64,000 bases of DNA, from NCBI GenBank assembly GCA_013314775.1, contig JABUFB010000001.1:310001-374000 (forward strand). The letters run 5' to 3'. A program made the translations under genes and the position numbers. The stretch is from Armatimonadota bacterium (GTDB lineage: Bacteria; Armatimonadota; Zipacnadia; Zipacnadales; JABUFB01). The notes beneath the pieces were generated by a model that saw only the letters and a list, made by a program, of their open reading frames with translations, had not been told where the DNA came from and searched no databases. Below, piece by piece: positions 8,414-17,163 of the stretch (its first letter is position 1; the number at the start of each line of letters is the position of its first letter).

Positions 8414-11400
8414 CTACGGCTGCCTCACCGAGACATCCATCCGGGTGGTGGATTCGACGTTGAGCACCTGGTTACCCCGGCACTCGGCGTAAATGTGGTT
8501 CGGGATCACAAAGGAAGCACCTTCCTTGAAATTGTACGCAAATCCCTTCGAGTAGTCGTTCGGGTCTACGTACCCGCGCACCAGGCTCACGCGACCCAGG
8601 GAGATGAGCGTCAAGTCGCCGTCTTTCTCCACGCGCTCAATGGTGTAGCACGCATTTCGCGCCCGGTCGTTTTCGATGATGATCTCCTGCCCGACCAGCG
8701 TATTGCCGGCAGGCAAGTCCGCGTCCACCCAGAGCCGCGCGTCGTCCAGCGTGTCCTTGTCGAAACGCACTACTTTCCCGGTATGACCGGCATCGGGCGC
8801 GCTCAGGACTATGTCCCCGTACTGCAGGCGGGTCCCGGCGATGAGCGCCATGCTTTCCACCACACCGTCTCGGGTCCGCACTATTGCCAGCCGGCCCTGG
8901 CAGGAGATAGCGTCGTCCACCGTAACGGCGGCTCCATCCGGTGAATAGATGAGGGTGTCCACTGCGCCGGACTTGAGGTACACCCGCAAGGCCACTGGAC
9001 CATTGTGCGGGTCGCCGGGAAGTGGCAGTCGCTCGGCGCGGTCGATGACGGGGTCTCCCTGGTAAGGCTCGAGCAGCGCGACGAAGGTACTGGTGAGGTC
9101 CTCGCCTGCACGGTGGGAGAGGCAGTAGCGCAGCCAGCGCGGGTTCCCGGCCTTGTTCTGCGGGGGCTCGCCGTCCGCGAGAACCACGTCGTCCGCCGGC
9201 GTAAAGTCCCACATCCGCACGTGAACATCTTCGGCGCCCGTGGCCCCGCGGTATCCGGCCTGCACCTTCCAGTCCACCGTCCAGTTGTCCGGAGGCAGGT
9301 TGTCATACTCAATCCGCCCGAGCCAGGAATACCCGTACTTCGGCCCCACCGGAAGCGTGGTGCCGAAGGCGATATCCGGCCCTGCGAGTGTCCCTGTCTC
9401 CTGGGCTGTGAGCTTGAGGCCCGATGTCGTTACCTCAACCCCGGGGCCGTGAAGACCACGCATGTGGTCGGTGCCGCCTTCCACCCGGAATACATCCAGC
9501 GCGTAGCCCAGCCAGTCGGAGACCTGTATCATCGCCACAGTACGGCGGTAATCCCGGGTGGACGCATACACGTCACTGCTCTCTACCTCGGCGCACTGGA
9601 AGCCCGGCAGTACCTTGAAGAACCGCGGGTGGCCCACCCAGTTGACGCCTTGCGGGATCTGGTCCACCAGCACGGTGTTGTGGGAAATCGTGGGGTCGGT
9701 GAATTCATTGCGCTGAGGCCAGCTTGTGGCGAACTCAGGGTAGCCCAGGTCCGGCGTCAGGTCAAAGCCGAACCCGTACAGGCCGATGTTGAGCCGGTCC
9801 TTGTGCCCATGACCGCCATTGCGCCCGTAGTACATGAACAGGCCGGTGCCGGCCTTCGCCTGACCGTACTCCAGGGTCAGGAAGCCATAGCCCGGCATGT
9901 GATGCGGGCCAAGACCCGACAGCGCTGGGGATTGCAACGCGATCTGCTCCACTTCGCGGCTGATACGGTCCGGGTCCTCGTCGAAGATGGACCGTCCGAG
10001 GCCCGCTGCTGAGTTCCCGTTGGCCCGGTATGCCGCCAGGGCGATCTGCGCGTCCTTCAGATACCGGTATCCTCGCACTATGAACTCAGGCGAGCTCTGG
10101 ACCTTGCCAATGTCTCCGGTCGCGCCGGTATCGCCGATGGAGGGGGTGTCATAGTCCAGGATTGTGATGCGCGATCCCGCGGTGAAGGTCTTTGCAAACT
10201 GCGGGAAGTCCCGATAGATATCGTGCTTCTCGTACTTGCCGTAGTCCGCCAGCATGTCCGCCAGAGTGCCGAGGTTCGCGCCCCATCCCAGCGCATAGCC
10301 TGGAGCGGCTTCAGCGCCGACGCCGTCCCGATCGATACCACCGACGATGATGCCCGGCACATGTCCGCCATTCTCAGCGAAGATCCAGTCCAGCATCCGG
10401 GACGTCTCGGGCTCTGTGTTCAGGGCGATGGCGCAGGCGGCCATCGCTCGCTGGTGCATGCCCTCATTGCCCCAGATCTGCTGGTTGCGCACCGCTTCGG
10501 CGCCGCAACGCAGGATGTTATCGTCGATGTTGGCCATGAGCAGTTCACGGCTGCCCTTTGCGGTGGGTAACTGGTACTTGCGGCCCATCTCGGCCAGAAA
10601 CTCATACAGCTCAGGCTGGTCCGAGAGGCCGGTGATGATCTTGTCGTAGTCTCGCGCGAAGTTGGTCAGGACGCCGGTCTCCCAGATCCGCCCCTCGATC
10701 TTCCCGCGTCCACTCCCGCCGTCCGAGTGGTACCAGCCCATCTTGGCGTACTTGCCCCAGTCCATAGCCGGATAGACGTCGGCGATGCGGTCCAGGAGCA
10801 CCGCGCACTTGCGAGCGTAGAGCGGATCGCCGGTCATCACGTAGGCTTCCGCGAGCACACCCACGCCGGCGCAGACGTACTGCCAGTGTTTCCAGGTGTA
10901 GTAGCCGATGAACCGGTGGGAGTTGCCGTCGGCATCGATGTATCCGTAGCCGTCATCCACGCCCCACTTGTGCAGCGGGTCGGCCGGGTCCGGGTGTTCG
11001 GCATTGAACAACAAGGAGCGGTCGCCTTTCTCGGGGTCGAACAGCCCGTGCTCGTCGAGGGCACTCTCGTAGTACTTGCCGAAGTCGTTGGTAGGGTAGA
11101 CCGTCTTGCATGACGGGCAGGTGATCTTCCAGGGCTTCCCGGCAGGATCCACAATCCAGGGGTAATTGCCGAACTTGAACACTTTCTCGCCGCAGACAAG
11201 ACATCCGGGACGGACCTTCCCCGACTTGGTGTAAGTCATCGTCGCGTCGATACAACGGGGCAGGTCCTGCCCGGGCACCATCCGCCAGAGCTCCTCGTCG
11301 GACTTTGCTACCCAGGAAGCAGCATTTCTCACGGCACGGTCTCGCATCGTCTTCGCCCAGTCGTGTCTCTCCACGTTCCGGCGTACATTGGCCAGGCGTT

Positions 11401-11488
11401 CGGGGGTGTACATGCCCCCAGAATCCCGGGCGAAACAGCAGAGGGGTAAGAGAACAGCAATGATGGCAGCGGCGATCCAGTGTGTCAT
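8414..11488 (-). CDS. Secreted heparinase II/III-family protein with zinc-ribbon insert
   Basis: A 1024-residue exported protein (signal peptide residues 1-21). A four-cysteine knuckle follows (CLVC at 96-99, CPSC at 124-127), likely binding zinc. The middle is an alpha/alpha-toroid-like helical region, and the heparinase II/III core shows RNGGHGHKDRLNIGLYG and later DPTISHNTVLVDQ, the usual His-rich core of these uronate-cleaving lyases; the rest is beta-sandwich. Substrate class is inferred as an acidic polysaccharide. The ATG at 11488 is preceded by AGGAGG. It leads a probable operon with the Gfo/Idh/MocA gene. Confidence 0.85.
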   Translation of the reverse strand: MTHWIAAAIIAVLLPLCCFARDSGGMYTPERLANVRRNVERHDWAKTMRDRAVRNAASWVAKSDEELWRMVPGQDLPRCIDATMTYTKSGKVRPGCLVCGEKVFKFGNYPWIVDPAGKPWKITCPSCKTVYPTNDFGKYYESALDEHGLFDPEKGDRSLLFNAEHPDPADPLHKWGVDDGYGYIDADGNSHRFIGYYTWKHWQYVCAGVGVLAEAYVMTGDPLYARKCAVLLDRIADVYPAMDWGKYAKMGWYHSDGGSGRGKIEGRIWETGVLTNFARDYDKIITGLSDQPELYEFLAEMGRKYQLPTAKGSRELLMANIDDNILRCGAEAVRNQQIWGNEGMHQRAMAACAIALNTEPETSRMLDWIFAENGGHVPGIIVGGIDRDGVGAEAAPGYALGWGANLGTLADMLADYGKYEKHDIYRDFPQFAKTFTAGSRITILDYDTPSIGDTGATGDIGKVQSSPEFIVRGYRYLKDAQIALAAYRANGNSAAGLGRSIFDEDPDRISREVEQIALQSPALSGLGPHHMPGYGFLTLEYGQAKAGTGLFMYYGRNGGHGHKDRLNIGLYGFGFDLTPDLGYPEFATSWPQRNEFTDPTISHNTVLVDQIPQGVNWVGHPRFFKVLPGFQCAEVESSDVYASTRDYRRTVAMIQVSDWLGYALDVFRVEGGTDHMRGLHGPGVEVTTSGLKLTAQETGTLAGPDIAFGTTLPVGPKYGYSWLGRIEYDNLPPDNWTVDWKVQAGYRGATGAEDVHVRMWDFTPADDVVLADGEPPQNKAGNPRWLRYCLSHRAGEDLTSTFVALLEPYQGDPVIDRAERLPLPGDPHNGPVALRVYLKSGAVDTLIYSPDGAAVTVDDAISCQGRLAIVRTRDGVVESMALIAGTRLQYGDIVLSAPDAGHTGKVVRFDKDTLDDARLWVDADLPAGNTLVGQEIIIENDRARNACYTIERVEKDGDLTLISLGRVSLVRGYVDPNDYSKGFAYNFKEGASFVIPNHIYAECRGNQVLNVESTTRMDVSVRQP

Positions 11489-11567
11489 GCCAACCTCCTG
11501 GGGCTCAAGCTACAAGGATGATTCGCGCCGGGCCTCGTTGCGACCTTCAGAGCCTTCCCCAAAACAG

Positions 11568-11595
11568 CGTGGGGTCCCAGTTCAGGGACCCCACG
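11568..11595 (-). terminator. Terminator of the second pseudopilin gene
   Basis: An 11-bp perfect stem (11568-11578 with 11585-11595) and a 6-base loop. Read on the minus strand it is followed by CTGTTTTGG. It lies 26 bases past the pseudopilin stop and separates it from the heparinase operon. Confidence 0.8.
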
Positions 11596-11620
11596 GCAGT
11601 ACGCTCTTCGGTTCCGGGGC

Positions 11621-12340
11621 CTACCAGATGCCCCAGATTTCGTCGTATACGTTATACCATCCGGGTGACTTGTCTTTGGCGTACCACTTGGCGTGACCGT
11701 CCACGAAAGCCACGTTCAGGCCCTCGTTATGCCTGCGCGCCGGGCCCCAGCCGTTGATCGTCGCCAGATCAATCGGGCCGGTCGTGGCGGGGTTCCCGTG
11801 GTTGTGCCCGACTGCTTCAAAGACCAGGGGCACTTCCGCGACACTGGACACCTCGGCTAACGCGGTGGGGGTGCGCTGATATGAGGCGCCTGCCGGGTTG
11901 ATCTCATGCACCAGGCGGTCATTGGGGCCGTAGGAATGTTTCGGATCAGGGTGGCCAGGCTGGATCAGACTCAGGTCCATGCCCGCGTCGCCACCAGATG
12001 GCGTTACCCACGCGCCGCCTGCGAAAACCTTGATCGCCGCGTTCCTGCTCGGACAATCTCCGATCTGATTGTTCTTTACGTACGGCATGACCACGTCGAA
12101 CATGCTAACAACACCCGTGGCGGTCCCGAACATAAGCGGCGGGAAGCACTCATCATAGTCCTGCACGTACATGATCACGCCGAGGTTCAGTTGCTTGGAG
12201 TTGGCCAGACATGAGGTCTGCCGTGCCTTCTCTCTAGCGCGTGCGAACACGGGGAAAAGAATAGCGGCTAGAATTGCGATGATAGCTATGACCACTAGAA
12301 GCTCGATGAGAGTGAAGCCACCACGCCGACTCGCCTGCAT
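11621..12340 (-). CDS. H-X9-DG type IV pseudopilin-like protein, second copy
   Basis: A 239-residue protein with the same class III leader as the copy at 6435 (RRGG^[18 protein letters not shown], then [19 protein letters not shown]) and the same C-terminal H-X9-DG ([16 protein letters not shown]). The middle, which carries the specific function, is different. The ATG at 12340 has AAAGGATGG about 8 bases upstream. It has its own terminator. No pilus assembly genes (pilB, pilC, pilD, pilQ) are in the window, so the export machinery is encoded elsewhere. Confidence 0.85.
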   Translation of the reverse strand: MQASRRGGFTLIELLVVIAIIAILAAILFPVFARAREKARQTSCLANSKQLNLGVIMYVQDYDECFPPLMFGTATGVVSMFDVVMPYVKNNQIGDCPSRNAAIKVFAGGAWVTPSGGDAGMDLSLIQPGHPDPKHSYGPNDRLVHEINPAGASYQRTPTALAEVSSVAEVPLVFEAVGHNHGNPATTGPIDLATINGWGPARRHNEGLNVAFVDGHAKWYAKDKSPGWYNVYDEIWGIW

Positions 12341-12994
12341 AGGAACCCATCCTTTCTCTAGTTTCGCGGCCGCACGGCCGTTCCCATCCGATACTATTCT
12401 GCTTGTCTGCGGGGTGAGTCCTTCTGTATAACCTTGCTAGCGACGCGCGCGCAGAATGAACGTGACCGCGGCATCCCGCCTCGCCCACACGGAATACTGA
12501 CCAAGCGCTATTGCACCCCTTCCCGGTGTGGATAACTCGGATGCGAACACGTATTCTGATCCATTCCGTCGGGTGGAACGCCCACACCGCCAGGGACCTG
12601 TGGGGCGATCTCTCCGCTCTGGGCCACAGCCTCGACAATTCATCGGGAATCGGTCCGATAGTGCCAAACATCCCATATATAAGGGGGTTTTCCACCTACG
12701 CAGCGTAGTTTCAACAGGGTTTTCCACAACCCGCCGTGTCAGCGCACCGCTAGAATCCCCCAGAAAGGCGTTTATCGGCCCATCGCCAGAAGTTGGTGCC
12801 CCGGGTGACTTGCGGCTGCATTCCACGGTGGGCTTCATTTTCCACGCGGGTTTTCCACATTGTGGATAAGTCGCCCTCTACACTATCTCAAAATCCGGGC
12901 GGCAGTCCCTGGCGGCGCGTGGCCACAGGTGCAGGTATACCGGGGGGACAGGGCGAATTCAGGTTTCAGATACATCCAAAGGGAAGTGATAGAG
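12341..12994. other. Non-coding region between divergent genes holding a DnaA-box-like cluster
   Basis: About 650 bases without a supported gene, between the minus-strand pseudopilin and the plus-strand E2 gene. The open frames across it have no ribosome site or recognisable product. It holds the repeated GGGTTTTCCAC and TTATCCACA elements described separately and an A/T-rich CATATATAAG at 12674-12683. Confidence 0.7.
12527..12869. other. Candidate replication origin: DnaA-box cluster
   Basis: Two perfect TTATCCACA boxes lie on the minus strand (12527-12535 and 12861-12869). Four TTTTCCACN boxes lie on the plus strand: 12688-12696 (TTTTCCACC), 12720-12728 (TTTTCCACA), 12838-12846 (TTTTCCACG) and 12851-12859 (TTTTCCACA). 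Three of the four share the longer GGGTTTTCCAC. The last two sites face each other across one base. An A/T-rich CATATATAAG at 12674-12683 could be an unwinding element. Gene direction diverges here (minus to the left as far as 6.4 kb, plus immediately right). No dnaA, dnaN, rpmH or gidA is nearby, which weakens the case. Confidence 0.5.
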
Positions 12995-13708
12995 ATGTCC
13001 CGTCGTCCAAGGCCGGATGAACAGCCCTTCACACTCCTCACCAATACCCCCATGCGGCAGGCCATTGGTGAGCGCACACTCAAGAGTGTCAATGAAAAGC
13101 CCCATTTCTGGATGAGCAGCGAGATGGATGCCACCGCGCTCACTGAACTGCGTGCGGCATTACGCGAGCAGGGCCAGACCGACATCCCAAGCTACAACGA
13201 CTACATCATCAAGTGCGTTGCCCTCGCGCTGCGGGACAACCCGCGGTTCAACGCCTGGGTCGCCGAAGACGGCCTGCACGTGCTGGAGCATGTGAACGTG
13301 GCCTTCGCCGTGGCCACGGAGAAGGGCGTGCTCATGCCCACTGTCCTGGATGCCGACACCAAGAGCATGCAGGAGATTGCCGCCGAGACTCGGGAGATGA
13401 TCGCTCTCGCCCGCGACGGCAAGCTGCGGGCGAGTCTCCAGATGGGCGCAGGGTTCAGCATCAGCAATATCGGCCCCTCGGACGTGGACTCTTTCAGCGC
13501 TATCATCAGCCCGCCGCAGACCGGCATTCTGAGCATCGGCGCGGTCAAGCCCCGCCCCGTGGTGGTGGGTGGCGAACTGGCGGTCCGACGCACCATGATC
13601 TGCACCCTGAGCGTGGACCACGCCGCAGCTGACGGTGCGGACGGCGCCAACTTCCTGCGGGACATCAAGAAACGCATCGAGAGCCGCGAGTTCCTGGAAA
13701 GCCTGTAA
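12995..13708 (+). CDS. 2-oxoacid dehydrogenase E2 catalytic core without lipoyl domain
   Basis: A 237-residue protein equal to the acyltransferase catalytic domain of dihydrolipoamide acyltransferases. The active-site motif is DHAAADG, with His209 and Asp213 matching the H-x3-D-G of the family; SISNIGPSDVDSFSAIISPP and GILSIGAVKPRP are the conserved core strands. The usual lipoyl and E1/E3-binding domains are absent: only about 15 residues precede the domain. The ATG at 12995 has GGGAAGTGAT upstream; the open frame upstream runs through the DnaA-box region and is not coding-like. E1 alpha and beta lie 1.3 kb away on the other strand, so it may work with them, with a lipoyl carrier encoded elsewhere. 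Confidence 0.85.
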   Translation: MSRRPRPDEQPFTLLTNTPMRQAIGERTLKSVNEKPHFWMSSEMDATALTELRAALREQGQTDIPSYNDYIIKCVALALRDNPRFNAWVAEDGLHVLEHVNVAFAVATEKGVLMPTVLDADTKSMQEIAAETREMIALARDGKLRASLQMGAGFSISNIGPSDVDSFSAIISPPQTGILSIGAVKPRPVVVGGELAVRRTMICTLSVDHAAADGADGANFLRDIKKRIESREFLESL

Positions 13709-13749
13709 GCCCGAGGGGATCGACCCACACCCATCGTGAGGTTCCGTGC

Positions 13750-14892
13750 ATGTCTCTGGTATTTCTCGCCGCGGATTTTCCCCCGTCTCGGGGAGGGATC
13801 CAGACGGTGGCGTATGAGTTGCCCCTGGCCATCCACCGTTCAGGGGAGGCTGTAGGTGTGGTCACGGTCTGCCGCGAGGGTGGAACCGAGTTTGATGAGA
13901 CCTGCCCGTACCCCGTAGTGCGCGTGCCGGACGGGTCAAAGATGCAGGTCGCGGCGAACCTTAGCGCGGGCGTGTCGGGGCTGATCGACCAGATCCCCGA
14001 GCGCCCACGGGCCATCATTGCCACCAAATGGTTTCCCGAAGGCCTCGCGGCCATCAACACCATCAAGATCAACCGCCCCAAGGTATTGCTCATCGGACAC
14101 GGCAGAGAGTTCCTGCTGACCGGCGGCAACCCGCTGAAGTGGCTGGCCCAGAAGTATATCTTGCGGCAGGTCGACATCTGCATCGCGGTGAGCCACTGGA
14201 CCGCCGAGCAGTTCATCCGCGCAGGAGTGCCCTCGAAACGCGTTCGCGTGGTGAACAATGGCGTCCGTCCTGAACCCTTCATGGAGCCCCATGATCTGGC
14301 TCCACTGCGCGAAAGCTTGAACATAGGCGACCGTCCGGTGCTGCTCACTGTGGGCCGCCTTGTGGAGCGCAAGGGCCACGCCGACGTGATTCGCCTGCTG
14401 CCGTCCATCATCCGGCAGGCGGGGCCTGTTGCCTATCTCATCGTAGGCACCGGGCCCGAAGAGAAAAATCTGCGCGATCTCGCAGCCGGCCTGGGGCTGT
14501 TGGATTCCGTGATCTTTGCAGGCGACGTTGCCGACGAGGACCTGCCGGCGTACTACCAGCTGGCTGACGTCTTCATCATGCCCACGAAAGACGTTCGAGG
14601 GGATCCCCTGGAGGGCTTCGGGGTGGTGTATCTCGAGGCCAACGCCGCGGGCAAGCCGGTGATCGCGACCCGTTGTGGCGGAGTGGCTGATGCGGTCCAT
14701 GACGGGGTCTCAGGGCTGCTGGTCAAACCTGGGGATGATGAGGCGCTGGTGAAAGCAGCGGTGCGATTGTTGACCGACCGCGAGTACGCGGCAGAGCTGG
14801 GCAGGCATGGACAGCAGCGTGTCCGGCACGATTTCAACTGGGACCGCGTCGCCCGGCGCTTCCTGGAGGCGCTGTCGTCGCCGGGCGCCTGA
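13750..14892 (+). CDS. GT4-family glycosyltransferase
   Basis: A 380-residue GT-B glycosyltransferase. The N-terminal Rossmann domain opens MSLVFLAADFPPSRGGIQTV with the glycine-rich loop of GT4 enzymes; the C-terminal domain has LLTVGRLVERKGH and the donor-binding EGFGVVYLEANAAGKPVIA, the E-x7-E motif. It would transfer a sugar from a nucleotide donor to a lipid or glycan at the cytoplasmic face. It is 41 bases after the E2 gene on the same strand. A GTGAGG sequence precedes the ATG. Confidence 0.9.
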   Translation: MSLVFLAADFPPSRGGIQTVAYELPLAIHRSGEAVGVVTVCREGGTEFDETCPYPVVRVPDGSKMQVAANLSAGVSGLIDQIPERPRAIIATKWFPEGLAAINTIKINRPKVLLIGHGREFLLTGGNPLKWLAQKYILRQVDICIAVSHWTAEQFIRAGVPSKRVRVVNNGVRPEPFMEPHDLAPLRESLNIGDRPVLLTVGRLVERKGHADVIRLLPSIIRQAGPVAYLIVGTGPEEKNLRDLAAGLGLLDSVIFAGDVADEDLPAYYQLADVFIMPTKDVRGDPLEGFGVVYLEANAAGKPVIATRCGGVADAVHDGVSGLLVKPGDDEALVKAAVRLLTDREYAAELGRHGQQRVRHDFNWDRVARRFLEALSSPGA

Positions 14893-14906
14893 GAGAGGCG
14901 CCCGGC
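14880..14906. terminator. GC-rich hairpin at the end of the GT4 gene
   Basis: An 11-bp stem GCCGGGCGCCT (14880-14890) with AGGCGCCCGGC (14896-14906) around a 5-base loop. It overlaps the stop codon and has no T-run, so it is a weak intrinsic terminator or an mRNA 3'-end stabiliser between convergent genes. Confidence 0.45.
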
Positions 14907-15013
14907 AAGTGCCGCAACCACGCCCGGCGTGGCGTTGTTATTCGCCAAGACACTGCCTCGACTGCGCCGGAAGCAGTGGCACGGATCTCTCCGGGCCGAT
15001 TTCTTCCGGATGG

Positions 15014-16006
15014 CTAACCACCCAGGTATTGTTTCACCTCGGTCACGATGCGGTCGACTTGCGGGACCACGAACAGTTCCATCGGCTCGGAGTAGGGGAC
15101 AGGCACAAAGGGTGCGCCGATGCGCAGCGGCGGCTTCTTCAGGCTGCCCCAGAGCCGTCCGGTCACCTGCGTCGCGATCTCCGCGCCTAGCCCGCCGAAC
15201 ACCACGGCCTCGTGGGCAATGATCAAGTTGCCCGTTCGGGCCACGGATTCGCAGATTGCATCAATATCCAGTGGCTGGAGCGTCAGCGGGTCCAGCACCT
15301 CCACGTCGATGCCGTCCTCCGACAACTTTTCCGCCGCATCGAGGCAGTAGGTGAGCGTCCGGCTCCAGGAGACCAAGGTCGCGTCCTTGCCGGGGCGCTG
15401 GATTTTGGCCACACCCAGCGGAATGACCTCACTCTCCGCCGGTATTTCGCCCTTGAAGGTGTAGTGGGCCTTGTGCTCGAGGAAGACCACGGGGTTGTCG
15501 TCGCGAATCGCGGCCCGCAGGAGCCCTCGCGCGTCCCGGGGCAGGCCCGGCATGACCACTTTGAGGCCCGGAATGTGGGTGAACCACGCCTCCAGGTTCT
15601 GCGAGTGCTGGGCGGCGTAACCCGCTCCTCCGCCCGCCGGCGACCGAAACACGATGGGCAGGCGGAACTGCCCGCCGCTCATGTAGCGCCACTTGGCGGC
15701 ATTGTTCACCACGGCGTCCGAGGCGTGGGTGAGGAAGTCGCAGTACATGATCTCGGCCACCGGGCGGAACCCGGCGAGGGCCGCGCCCACAGCCATTCCC
15801 GCGATGGCCATTTCCGAAATAGGCGTGTCACGCACGCGGTCCTCACCGAACTCCCGCTGCAAGCCGGTGGTGGCTCCGTAGACCCCGCCATACTGCCCGA
15901 CGTCCTCGCCGAACAGGATGACCTTCTCGTCGGCCTTCATCTCCTCCCGCAGCGCGGTGCGGATCGCTTGGGCATAGGTGACTGATCGCATTTTGGGTTC
16001 GCTCAT
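15014..16006 (-). CDS. 2-oxoacid dehydrogenase E1 component, beta subunit
   Basis: A 330-residue thiamin-diphosphate-dependent dehydrogenase beta subunit (pyruvate, acetoin or branched-chain 2-oxoacid type). Hallmarks are RSVTYAQAIRTALREEM, VILFGEDVGQYGGVYGAT, DTPISEMAIAGMAVGAAL and FRSPAGGGAGYAAQHSQ. The C-terminal transketolase-like domain carries VLDPLTLQPLDIDAI. Its ATG follows the alpha-subunit stop with no gap (TAAATG), so the two chains are translationally coupled. The substrate cannot be set from sequence alone. Confidence 0.92.
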   Translation of the reverse strand: MSEPKMRSVTYAQAIRTALREEMKADEKVILFGEDVGQYGGVYGATTGLQREFGEDRVRDTPISEMAIAGMAVGAALAGFRPVAEIMYCDFLTHASDAVVNNAAKWRYMSGGQFRLPIVFRSPAGGGAGYAAQHSQNLEAWFTHIPGLKVVMPGLPRDARGLLRAAIRDDNPVVFLEHKAHYTFKGEIPAESEVIPLGVAKIQRPGKDATLVSWSRTLTYCLDAAEKLSEDGIDVEVLDPLTLQPLDIDAICESVARTGNLIIAHEAVVFGGLGAEIATQVTGRLWGSLKKPPLRIGAPFVPVPYSEPMELFVVPQVDRIVTEVKQYLGG

Positions 16007-16996
16007 TTACTCCACCTCCGGTTCCGCGTACACGCCGGTGAGTGCATCTTCGGGGTTCGGCCAGGGATCCTCCACCGCCCGCGCGTAAGCCTCGTCGATC
16101 TCGGCCTGCACCCGCTCCCGCATGTCGATGGTAGTGTCCAGATCAACCGTGTGGTCGTCGATCATCTCGACTTCGAGAATGTGGATCGGGTCGCGTTCGC
16201 GGAACTGCGCGATGGTCTCGTCTTCCGTGCGGTAGCTCTCCTTGTCTGCGGTGTGATGCCCTTCGAAGCGGTAGGTATCGAAAACGAAGAACCGGGGCGC
16301 CGGCTCCGCGCGCATCTCCTCGGCGGCCTTGGACACCGCCTCGTAGACCTGCATCACATGCATCCCGTTGACCTTCTGGCCGGGAATGCCGTAGGAGCAG
16401 GTGCGGTTCTCGAGTTCCATGAGAGAGCTGGACTTCTCCAGGGGCACGGAGATGGCATAACGGTTGTTCTCGCACAGCAGCAGCACCGGCAGGCTCCAGA
16501 GCGCTGCCATATTCGCAGATTCGAGAAATGCGCCAGTATTCAGCGCGCCTTCGCCGAAGAAGCTGGCTACAACGCGGCCGCTGCCCTCAAGTCGCGCGGC
16601 CAGCGCCATGCCCGCCGCCATGCCTGCGTTCGAGCCTACCACCGGATTCTCGCCCATGAAGTGCTTCGAGGCATCGGCAATGTGCATGGAGCCGCCTTTG
16701 CCCTTGCAGCAGCCGGTGCGGCGGCCCATGATTTCGGCGAACATCACGTAAGGGTCCACGCCTTTGGCGATGGCATGACCGTGACCACGATGGGTGCTGA
16801 TCACCGGGTCATCCTCCCGCAGGGCATGGATCGCGCCTACCGCAACCGCTTCCTGCCCGATGCCCAGGTGGGAGCTGCCACGGAAAAGCTTTTTGGGCAG
16901 CAACACATCCCGAATCTTCTCTTCGAAGAAGCGGATGCGCAGCATATCCTCATAGAAGTGAAGGAGAAGCTCCGCGTCCTTTTTCTTGCGTGCCAT
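16007..16996 (-). CDS. 2-oxoacid dehydrogenase E1 component, alpha subunit
   Basis: A 329-residue alpha subunit that binds thiamin diphosphate. The cofactor motif runs from FFGEGALNTGAF to LLCENNRYAI (G-E-G to N-N), and GKGGSMHIADASKHFMGENP is the typical front half shared with acetoin and pyruvate dehydrogenase E1 alpha. The start at 16996 (MARKKKDAELLL) is where family similarity begins; AAGGAGG lies about 11 bases upstream. An open extension back to 17059 exists. No E3 or lipoyl protein is adjacent. Confidence 0.9.
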   Translation of the reverse strand: MARKKKDAELLLHFYEDMLRIRFFEEKIRDVLLPKKLFRGSSHLGIGQEAVAVGAIHALREDDPVISTHRGHGHAIAKGVDPYVMFAEIMGRRTGCCKGKGGSMHIADASKHFMGENPVVGSNAGMAAGMALAARLEGSGRVVASFFGEGALNTGAFLESANMAALWSLPVLLLCENNRYAISVPLEKSSSLMELENRTCSYGIPGQKVNGMHVMQVYEAVSKAAEEMRAEPAPRFFVFDTYRFEGHHTADKESYRTEDETIAQFRERDPIHILEVEMIDDHTVDLDTTIDMRERVQAEIDEAYARAVEDPWPNPEDALTGVYAEPEVE

Positions 16997-17163
16997 GGCC
17001 TTTTCAGCCTCCTTCTCGCCAACTGTGCCGGCTTCCGTCAGCCCAGTTCGCCGCGGCACACGGGATGACCTGCGAACCGATGCTCCTCAACTGGGGCGGG
17101 TTGCGCTTGCCCTGTTGGTGTATACTGGTGGGGCAGTCCACCTCTCGCTGGAATACAGGGACC

